DNA from: an uncultured Propionibacteriaceae bacterium | GTDB taxonomy: Bacteria > Actinomycetota > Actinomycetes > Propionibacteriales > Propionibacteriaceae | Assembly: GCA_947038745.1 (NCBI GenBank) | Contig: CAMQXE010000003.1 | Coordinates: 1 to 15,876, forward strand | Direction of reading: 5' to 3' | DNA: 15,876 bases | Shown here: positions 1-5,213 of the stretch, in pieces | How positions within the stretch are numbered: the first letter of the stretch is position 1 | Layout: the number at the start of each line of letters is the position of its first letter | The notes under the pieces: generated by a model | Told to the model about the DNA's origin: nothing | The model's input: only the letters and a program-made list of their open reading frames with translations | Database searches by the model: none | Made by a program: the position numbers and the translations under genes

Positions 1-10
1 TGCGCATGTT

Positions 11-26
11 CGTGATCAAAATCACA
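11..26. promoter_or_regulatory. CRP/GlxR-like operator, distal site
   Basis: The sequence CGTGATCAAAATCACA matches the cAMP-CRP/GlxR palindrome TGTGA-N6-TCACA with one mismatch in the first base. It lies about 170 bp upstream of the oxidoreductase operon. A second AATCACA half-site follows at 29-35. Whether it acts on this operon or on a gene left of the window cannot be seen. Confidence 0.5.
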
Positions 27-62
27 TAAATCACACGATTAACGAAATACCCCAAGTAATTC

Positions 63-78
63 TGTGGGCGAAGCCACA
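63..78. promoter_or_regulatory. CRP/GlxR-like operator, proximal site
   Basis: TGTGGGCGAAGCCACA has perfect TGTG-N8-CACA ends, the core of the actinobacterial GlxR/CRP box; the inner A/T preference is not kept. Its centre is 52 bp from that of the distal site, close to five helical turns, so both would face the same side of the DNA. If transcription starts near 152 (candidate -10 TACAGT at 140-145), the centre would be near -81.5, a usual activator position. Confidence 0.45.
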
Positions 79-179
79 TATTCCAGCATGGAGGCAGGGT
101 AAAGGGTACCCCGCGCGAATCACAGATTTGGCTGAGTCCTACAGTGCAGTGATATCGGACGAATAAGGAGTTGAGGACA

Positions 180-893
180 GTGAGTCTGCATCCTGCGGAA
201 AACGCTCAAGTGGGCGCTACCTGCCATGGCTTGCCGGTTCACGTCATTACCGGTCACTACGGCAGCGGGAAAACTGAATTTTCAGTTTCGCTGGCCGCAA
301 AGCGAGCCCTTGAAGGCTATCTGGTGGCAATTGGGGATCTCGATATCGTGAACCCCTATTTCAGATCCCGGGAACGTCATGAAGAACTGGCTGAACTTGG
401 TATCCGAGTTATCTCCAGTTCGCTGGGCCCCAACGTCACTCTGGACTTACCCGCAATATCAGCAGAGATTCGTGGGCCAATCGTCGATGAGCATTGCTTA
501 CCTATCCTTGATGTTGGTGGCGATTCAATCGGAGCTAAAGCACTCAATGAATTTCTATTCGACATAACCAAACGCGGCTACGAAATGCTACTCACGCTTA
601 ATGCGTACCGCATGGAAACCAGCACGGTTGAGGGTGCTCTTCGCCACATTGAGGCCATTCAATCGGCATCCCACCTGGAGTTCACTGGAATCATCGTGAA
701 TACCCATATGGTCCGGGAAACCACGACTGACGATGTTCTTGTTGGCTATGAACTTGCCAACAAGGTAAGCGCAGCGAGTGATCTCCCTATCCGTTACATC
801 AGCGCAATCCCCACCGCGCTCGCGGGACTGCCAGATGATGTGGTCGGTGAGCGTGTGCCTATCGGTCTCTACATGCGCGATGCATGGATGTAG
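180..893 (+). CDS. P-loop NTPase (SIMIBI-like) heading the oxidoreductase operon
   Basis: Nucleotide-binding protein of about 237 residues. Seen: a Walker A motif GHYGSGKTE near residues 25-33, a DLDIVNPYFRSRE segment after the second strand resembling the switch region of SIMIBI-class NTPases, and a DVGGD motif resembling Walker B/switch II. It lacks the early signature lysine of the deviant Walker A (KGGxGKT), so it is not a typical ParA/MinD. I chose GTG at 180 because AAGGAG at 165-170 lies 9 nt before it; the longer TTG start at 171 would abut that Shine-Dalgarno site. It lies 16 nt upstream of the ferredoxin gene and is evidently co-transcribed with the oxidoreductase subunits. Its role is not established: cofactor or cluster insertion, or regulation of the complex, is inference. 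No membrane segment or signal peptide is visible. Confidence 0.85.
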   Translation: MSLHPAENAQVGATCHGLPVHVITGHYGSGKTEFSVSLAAKRALEGYLVAIGDLDIVNPYFRSRERHEELAELGIRVISSSLGPNVTLDLPAISAEIRGPIVDEHCLPILDVGGDSIGAKALNEFLFDITKRGYEMLLTLNAYRMETSTVEGALRHIEAIQSASHLEFTGIIVNTHMVRETTTDDVLVGYELANKVSAASDLPIRYISAIPTALAGLPDDVVGERVPIGLYMRDAWM

Positions 894-909
894 GAAAAGG
901 AATTTAACC

Positions 910-1143
910 ATGGCAACCAAAGGAACCGTGACTTTCAATCACGACGTCTGCAAGGGATGTGGCCTGTGCGTTGAAGCATGCAAGGTCCACGCATTGGAGA
1001 TGGCTACGGACGAAATTAATGCTAAGGGGTATCACCCGGTGTATCTCGCCGTTCCGGAAAAGTGCAACGGCTGCACTAACTGCGCCGTGATGTGCCCGGA
1101 TTCGGTCATTACCGTTCACAAGGAGAAGGTGGAGCGCTCATGA
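910..1143 (+). CDS. 2x[4Fe-4S] ferredoxin subunit of 2-oxoacid:ferredoxin oxidoreductase
   Basis: A 77-residue ferredoxin-like delta subunit (OorD/VorD type). Two cluster motifs are visible: CKGCGLCVEAC near residues 14-24 and CNGCTNCAVMCP near residues 49-60, each CxxCxxCxxxC and each expected to bind one [4Fe-4S] cluster. In this enzyme family the subunit passes electrons from the TPP/4Fe-4S catalytic core to a soluble ferredoxin. The ATG at 910 has AAAGGA at 896-901 with about 8 nt spacing. The frame is open further upstream to 778, but that part runs through the preceding gene and adds no ferredoxin sequence. Its stop overlaps the next start (ATGA at 1140-1143), implying translational coupling. 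The proline that usually follows the fourth Cys is replaced by Lys in cluster 1 but present in cluster 2. Cytoplasmic. Confidence 0.92.
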   Translation: MATKGTVTFNHDVCKGCGLCVEACKVHALEMATDEINAKGYHPVYLAVPEKCNGCTNCAVMCPDSVITVHKEKVERS

Positions 1144-2207
1144 GCAAAGTGCTGATGAAAGGCAACGAAGCAATCGGTGCAGCTGCTATCAAGGCAGGAT
1201 GTCACTACTTCTTTGGTTACCCGATTACACCGCAGACAGAGCTGCCCGAATATATGGCGGCGCATCTGCCTGAAGTTGGCGGGCAATTTGTGCAGGCCGA
1301 GTCAGAAGTGGCCGCCATCAACATGGTCTATGGCGCCGCTGGTACAGGCAAGCGGTGCATGACCTCATCGTCATCTCCGGGTATTGCGCTCAAGCAAGAG
1401 GGCATCTCCTACATCGCTGGTGCAGAACTGCCCTGCGTCATCGTCAATATCGTTCGCGGCGGTCCGGGCCTTGGCTCGATCCAGCCAGCTCAGTCGGACT
1501 ACAACCAGGCAACGCGCGGTGGTGGCGACGGCGACTACAAGCTCTTGGTCTACGCTCCCTGCAATATCCAAGAGATGACCGATCTCGTGCAGATTGCTTT
1601 TGATAAAGCAGATCTATATCGCAACCCCGTCATGCTCATCGGCGACGGCATGCTTGGGCAGATGATGGAAGCTGTTGAGCTTCGTGATCAGCCTAAGATC
1701 GAGCTGCCGAGCAAGGACGGCTGGGCCACCGTTGGCACCAAGATGGAGCGTGAGCCCCATGTCATCAACTCCTTGCGGTTGCAGCCAGAGGATCTTGAGG
1801 CGCATAACCTCCATCTCTGGGAGAAGTACGAGACCATGCGCAAGAACGAGCCAATGGTGGAGCTCTACCAGGTCGATGATGCTGAACTCGTTATCGTCGC
1901 CTATGGCACGACGTCACGGATCGCTCGTGCGGCTATCGACACCATGCGAGCTGATGGTCACAAGATCGGTATGATCCGTCCGATTACGCTTTGGCCATTC
2001 CCCATGGCGGTATTCGAGACGCTTCCCGCATCGGTCAAGAACTTGCTCGTCGTCGAGATGAGCATGGGGCAGATGATTGACGATGTTCGCATCGCCAACA
2101 ATGGTCGTCTCCCCGTCGATTTCGTGGGACGTTCCGGAGGCATGATCCCCACGCCTAATCTCATCATGGACAAGGTTGCTGCGATGCTCGAAGGGGGCTC
2201 GAAGTAA
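1140..2207 (+). CDS. vorB: 2-oxoacid:ferredoxin oxidoreductase, alpha subunit (VorB-like)
   Basis: A 355-residue alpha subunit, the usual length for VorB/KorA-type proteins. Seen: GYPITPQTELPEY near residues 22-34 (family GYPITPxTE motif), SSPGIALKQEG near 80-90, RGGPGLGSIQPAQSD near 108-122, and a C-terminal transketolase-like domain ending in GRSGGMIPTP. With the beta and gamma subunits it decarboxylates a 2-oxoacid with CoA and reduces ferredoxin. The substrate (branched-chain 2-oxoacids or 2-oxoglutarate) cannot be settled by eye; the gene order ferredoxin-alpha-beta-gamma equals oorDABC of epsilonproteobacteria, while the alpha subunit reads as VorB. The ATG at 1140 is 5 nt after GGAG (1131-1134) and overlaps the ferredoxin stop; upstream in-frame codons lie inside the ferredoxin gene. 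Confidence 0.93.
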   Translation: MSKVLMKGNEAIGAAAIKAGCHYFFGYPITPQTELPEYMAAHLPEVGGQFVQAESEVAAINMVYGAAGTGKRCMTSSSSPGIALKQEGISYIAGAELPCVIVNIVRGGPGLGSIQPAQSDYNQATRGGGDGDYKLLVYAPCNIQEMTDLVQIAFDKADLYRNPVMLIGDGMLGQMMEAVELRDQPKIELPSKDGWATVGTKMEREPHVINSLRLQPEDLEAHNLHLWEKYETMRKNEPMVELYQVDDAELVIVAYGTTSRIARAAIDTMRADGHKIGMIRPITLWPFPMAVFETLPASVKNLLVVEMSMGQMIDDVRIANNGRLPVDFVGRSGGMIPTPNLIMDKVAAMLEGGSK

Positions 2208-2981
2208 ATGGAAACTGTATTCAAGAAGACGATTGGTCTTACCAGCAAACAGACGCACTACTGCCCTGGCTGCACCCACGGCATCATCCATCGCATCGTT
2301 GCCGAATGTCTAGAGGAGCTTGGCCTTCTTGGCGATACGATCGGTGTCGCGCCAGTAGGTTGCTCAGTTCTTGCCTACGACTATTTCAACTGCGATATGT
2401 CGGAAGCTGCTCACGGGCGTGCCCCGGCGGTTGCCACTGGCATCAAGCGGTGTCTCCCAGATAAGACCGTATTCACGTACCAAGGTGATGGCGATCTAGC
2501 TTCGATTGGTACCGCTGAGATCGTTCATGCTGCTCACCGCAGTGAGAACTTCACGACGATCTTCGTCAATAATGCGATCTACGGTATGACCGGTGGGCAG
2601 ATGGCTCCAACCACGCTTATTGGACAGAAAACAACGACTTCTCCTGGCGGACGTCAAGCGGTGGGGCATGGATTCCCATTGAAGATGTCTGAGATGCTGG
2701 CGCAGATCCCTGGCGCAACTTTCGTTGAGCGTGTTTCTGTGCATAATGCGCCGAATGCTCGTAAAGCAAAGAATGCTATTAAGCGGGCTTTCCAATGCCA
2801 GATGGAGGGCAAGGGTTTCGCAATCGTCGAGGTGCTATCGACGTGCCCGACGAACTGGGGCATTGATCCAGCGGCAGCGCTCAAATGGCTAGAGGAAAAC
2901 ATGATTCCTTACTACCCGCTTGGCCGTATTCGTGACTTCGAGGACACTCCTGCAGAGGAAAAGGAGGCTGCTCATGCTTAA
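2208..2981 (+). CDS. 2-oxoacid:ferredoxin oxidoreductase, TPP-binding beta subunit
   Basis: A 257-residue beta subunit carrying the thiamine pyrophosphate site. Seen: CPGCTHG at residues 19-25, whose cysteines in this family take part in binding a [4Fe-4S] cluster; VGCS at 50-53; and the TPP/Mg motif, with GDGD at 93-96, IGTAE, FVNN at 119-122 and YGMTGGQMAPTT to about 136. All expected catalytic landmarks are present, so it should be active. The start codon directly abuts the alpha-subunit stop (2205-2207), and its 3' end overlaps the gamma gene by 8 nt. This tight packing implies equimolar translation. Cytoplasmic. KorB/OorB and VorA are the alternative family names; the motifs do not decide between them. 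Confidence 0.93.
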   Translation: METVFKKTIGLTSKQTHYCPGCTHGIIHRIVAECLEELGLLGDTIGVAPVGCSVLAYDYFNCDMSEAAHGRAPAVATGIKRCLPDKTVFTYQGDGDLASIGTAEIVHAAHRSENFTTIFVNNAIYGMTGGQMAPTTLIGQKTTTSPGGRQAVGHGFPLKMSEMLAQIPGATFVERVSVHNAPNARKAKNAIKRAFQCQMEGKGFAIVEVLSTCPTNWGIDPAAALKWLEENMIPYYPLGRIRDFEDTPAEEKEAAHA

Positions 2982-3537
2982 CGAGAAGTGCATCATGGCC
3001 GGTTTTGGCGGCCAGGGCATCATGGCAATGGGTCAGATGTTGGCTCAGGCTGGGCTAGACGAAGGTCGCGGTGTTACCTGGCTTCCATCCTACGGTCCGG
3101 AGATGCGTGGCGGCACGGCCAACTGCATGGTTATCGTCTCAGACAAGGACGTGCCATCGCCGCTCATCGACCACAATGCGACCAGCCTTATCATCATGAA
3201 TGGCCCGTCGTTGCCGAAGTTCCTTCCGCATTTGCAAGATGGCGGAGTCATTCTTGTGAACTCGTCGCTGGTCGAGGAGAAAGTTCAGCGCGAGGATGTG
3301 AAGGCTGTCTATATTCCTTCAACGGAACTAGCTTCTGAACTAGGCAACCTCAAGTTCGTCAATATGGTGATGCTCGGTGCGTTCGTCGAGGCTACGAAAT
3401 GCGTGAAGCCAGAGTCGATCCTTGATGCTTTGGAGTACAAGCTTGGTGCTAAGAAGGCGCATTTGATGGAGGGCAACCGTGCGGCATTTGCTAAGGGTGC
3501 TGAGGTTGTACGTGAGCAGCTCGCTGCCACGGTCTAA
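2974..3537 (+). CDS. 2-oxoacid:ferredoxin oxidoreductase, gamma subunit
   Basis: A 187-residue gamma subunit, close to the size of OorC/VorC-type proteins. It opens with the family fingerprint AGFGGQGI (residues 9-16) and has YGPEMRGG near 40-47, in the position where other members have YGPExRGG. It completes the oxidoreductase core with the alpha and beta subunits. The ATG at 2974 follows a perfect AAGGAGG (2961-2967) at 6 nt, which fixes the start; the longer in-frame upstream part lies within the beta gene. The gene is last in the operon: a perfect hairpin terminator begins 17 nt after the stop. No frameshift or missing landmark is seen. Confidence 0.93.
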   Translation: MLNEKCIMAGFGGQGIMAMGQMLAQAGLDEGRGVTWLPSYGPEMRGGTANCMVIVSDKDVPSPLIDHNATSLIIMNGPSLPKFLPHLQDGGVILVNSSLVEEKVQREDVKAVYIPSTELASELGNLKFVNMVMLGAFVEATKCVKPESILDALEYKLGAKKAHLMEGNRAAFAKGAEVVREQLAATV

Positions 3538-3554
3538 CTACCAGATACAACGTC

Positions 3555-3590
3555 GTGGGGCTGTCCAGGCAGCCCCACTTCCGTCTCTGT
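3555..3590 (+). terminator. Intrinsic terminator of the oxidoreductase operon
   Basis: GTGGGGCTG (3555-3563) pairs perfectly with CAGCCCCAC (3570-3578) around a 6-nt loop, followed by the pyrimidine-rich TTCCGTCTCTGTT. It lies just after the gamma-subunit stop. Confidence 0.85.
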
Positions 3591-3603
3591 TCGATCATTC
3601 TTT

Positions 3604-3673
3604 ACTAACCACCACAAATCTGGCTAAATATCGGCATTTATCACCTCGGGAGCCCAAAAATCTGGTGGTTAGT
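3604..3673. repeat. 11-bp perfect inverted repeat in intergenic DNA
   Basis: ACTAACCACCA (3604-3614) is exactly inverted as TGGTGGTTAGT (3663-3673), with 48 bp between. The octamer AAATCTGG occurs next to both arms as a direct repeat (3616-3623 and 3658-3665). The repeat sits between the operon terminator and the promoter of the next gene. It could be a pair of operator half-sites, a long stem-loop or a tiny inverted-repeat element; nothing decides. Confidence 0.6.
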
Positions 3674-3701
3674 CAACGATGCTTCCAAGGCACCGTTTCG
3701 T

Positions 3702-3707
3702 TATGAT
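3702..3707 (+). promoter_or_regulatory. -10 element for a leaderless gene
   Basis: TATGAT is a near-consensus -10. If its first base is -12, +1 falls exactly on the GTG at 3714, giving a leaderless mRNA. No convincing -35 is seen. Confidence 0.5.
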
Positions 3708-3713
3708 GGCCCT

Positions 3714-4274
3714 GTGAATCAGCTTCCTATGATTACGCTTCCGGCCTCCCGCATTCGCTGGGGTGTTGTCACAGCACTCTTTTGCCTGATGCCACTTATG
3801 ATCATCATTCTTGCGTTCAGCCCGAGCGTGTATCCCGAAGATCGCTTGCCATTCTTGCTGCTTGGGTGTGCTTTTTTCCTCATGCCGATGCTGCTCGGGC
3901 TGCGGCTGCTGCCAAGATTGGCGCACCTAACGATTTCTCCCCAGGGCTATACCGAGGTCGTCTATGGGCGTAGCCGGTTTATCCCCTGGGCGGCTGTAGA
4001 GACGATCAATCTAGTGCAGGCTAGAGCCGTCACGCTTGTTGCGGTGAGCTTTGTTCCACAAGCAAAGGCTGAGTTCCGACAGAGTATCTGGACGCGGTCA
4101 GCTACTTCTAAAACAGATCGAACGATGGCAGATACGTGGTCTCTTTCTGCGCGAAATCTTGGTGAGCTCATGGGCCAATACCGAGCTGCTGCGTTGGGTT
4201 TGATGAGCCCGGATCAGGTAACTGGAGTCGCGCTACCGAAGTCAGCCAGAGTGGAGTATCCATCTTCGACGTAG
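3714..4274 (+). CDS. Two-TM membrane protein with small C-terminal beta-rich (PH-like) domain
   Basis: Unrecognised protein of 186 residues. Two hydrophobic segments are visible at about residues 16-36 and 45-66, then a soluble region whose start (ISPQGYTEVVYGRSRFIPWA) has the alternating strand pattern of bacterial PH-like domains: a short strand, a turn, and a Trp before a second strand. This architecture resembles small two-TM plus PH-like proteins of actinobacteria, and the same layout recurs at 13022-13555. The GTG at 3714 is favoured because a TATGAT -10 lies exactly 12 bp upstream and no Shine-Dalgarno site is visible; ATG at 3729 is the alternative start. It is monocistronic by appearance, following a terminator. 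Function is unknown, and membrane location is predicted only from hydrophobicity. Confidence 0.75.
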   Translation: MNQLPMITLPASRIRWGVVTALFCLMPLMIIILAFSPSVYPEDRLPFLLLGCAFFLMPMLLGLRLLPRLAHLTISPQGYTEVVYGRSRFIPWAAVETINLVQARAVTLVAVSFVPQAKAEFRQSIWTRSATSKTDRTMADTWSLSARNLGELMGQYRAAALGLMSPDQVTGVALPKSARVEYPSST

Positions 4275-4308
4275 CGTGTTAGTGTCGGTTCCTTCTTCGG
4301 CCATGGAT

Positions 4309-4314
4309 TATGGT
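4309..4314 (+). promoter_or_regulatory. Candidate -10 for the lipoprotein gene
   Basis: TATGGT would start transcription near 4321 and give a leader of about 20 nt that contains the AGAAGGA ribosome-binding site (4328-4334). No clear -35 is seen. Confidence 0.3.
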
Positions 4315-4340
4315 GAAGGAATTGGGTAGAAGGATTTTCT

Positions 4341-5075
4341 ATGGCTCGTCGTCAGTGGTTGGTGCTCATTGCTGTGGGTGCGATTTGTTTAAGTGCCTGT
4401 TCGACAGTTTTGGAGGTGCCGTCGAAAAGTCATTCTGCTGATGCAAGGTCTAGTGCTGATCCAAAAACTACAGCGACTACGCAATCTGCAGTATCTTCTA
4501 CTACCTCAGTTGCGTCATCCTCGCGTGGTGTGAGCGTGTCTGCTAGCGCTGCTACTGGTACCCGGGTCTGCTCGGAGATCGAAAAACTGTGCTTTGTAGT
4601 ACCTGCGGATTGGACAGTGGAACCCACGCAATGGGGTCAAGGGGCTTTTGCGGAGCGGATTGAAACGAGTAAGCCAGAGGTTGGCAATGCCAGCATCACA
4701 GCTAAAGTCTCTGGAATCGGTGGATCATGTGTGCCATCTGCCCCCTTGACCTTGCGCAAGGTTTCGCCGCTAGCAGTGAAAAATAAGCAGGGTACGCCGC
4801 TAGTTGTTTTGGCCTGGGTTAGCCCGCTGGGGGATAAGTTTGAGACCCGGCTCGGGGTATTTCCGCAGAGGCCAGAGTTCGTTGTGGGTGGCGAATCCGA
4901 TAATTGCTATTTGTCTATGCCTGGCGTTTTTGAACGCCCATCCGGAACGCTGATGTTTAACGTGAGTTTTACTGAACCCAGGCGGTTCGCCACGGTTGCT
5001 GATGCTGAGCAGTACATGCAGAGCCCAGTATTTCTTCAACTATGGTCAGTGCTGACTTCGCTACAGTCACTATAG
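4341..5075 (+). CDS. Secreted lipoprotein with Ser/Thr-rich linker, unknown function
   Basis: A 244-residue predicted lipoprotein. It has an N-terminal MARR, a hydrophobic core, and the lipobox LSAC ending at Cys20, the expected lipidation site after signal peptidase II cleavage. Residues about 28-72 form a low-complexity Ser/Thr/Ala linker typical of actinobacterial envelope lipoproteins, which would hold the C-terminal domain (about 75-244) away from the membrane. That domain has four cysteines (two close together in the VCSEIEKLC stretch, one in GGSCVPS, one in DNCYLS), which could form two disulfides outside the cell. No domain family was recognised. The ATG at 4341 follows AGAAGGA at 6 nt. 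The gene stands alone between the two-TM protein and clpB, and the sequence gives no direct functional link to either. Confidence 0.85.
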   Translation: MARRQWLVLIAVGAICLSACSTVLEVPSKSHSADARSSADPKTTATTQSAVSSTTSVASSSRGVSVSASAATGTRVCSEIEKLCFVVPADWTVEPTQWGQGAFAERIETSKPEVGNASITAKVSGIGGSCVPSAPLTLRKVSPLAVKNKQGTPLVVLAWVSPLGDKFETRLGVFPQRPEFVVGGESDNCYLSMPGVFERPSGTLMFNVSFTEPRRFATVADAEQYMQSPVFLQLWSVLTSLQSL

Positions 5076-5147
5076 ATACCTTCGTCGCGTATATCTGTGT
5101 TGCCATGGCCCTCTAGTTACTTGTCGCGGCTGTTCTCTGGCTATTCC

Positions 5148-5176
5148 TTGGGCTTGGCCTAGAGGCCAGGTAAAGT
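5148..5176 (+). promoter_or_regulatory. clpB promoter (-35/-10)
   Basis: TTGGGC (5148-5153), a 17-bp spacer and TAAAGT (5171-5176) form a good housekeeping-type promoter, with transcription expected near 5183. The spacer contains the imperfect palindrome CTTGGCCTAGAGGCCAGG (5153-5170), whose role is unknown. Confidence 0.65.
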
Positions 5177-5195
5177 TGAGTCAACAGGACTCAAC
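5175..5195. promoter_or_regulatory. HAIR element (HspR operator) of clpB
   Basis: GTTGAGT (5175-5181), 7 bp, then ACTCAAC (5189-5195) matches the actinobacterial HAIR consensus CTTGAGT-N7-ACTCAAG except for the outermost pair, which changes symmetrically. It overlaps the 3' end of the -10 and the predicted start site, so bound HspR should block transcription until heat or protein stress. The hspR gene is not in the window. Confidence 0.85.
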
Positions 5196-5213
5196 CTTGA
5201 AAATGGGGAGAAC

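Noticed and set aside
171..179. TTG start for the P-loop NTPase
   Set aside because: It abuts the AAGGAG site; GTG at 180 has the correct 9-nt spacing.
778..909. N-terminal extension of the ferredoxin ORF
   Set aside because: It lies within the P-loop NTPase gene in another frame; ATG 910 has a proper ribosome site and the family start.
588..938. 116-residue minus-strand ORF
   Set aside because: Antisense shadow of the NTPase gene without recognisable motifs or ribosome site.
4290..4320. TTCCTTC/GAAGGAA inverted pair upstream of the lipoprotein gene
   Set aside because: Seven AT-rich pairs with a 19-nt loop; probably chance overlap with the promoter and ribosome site region.
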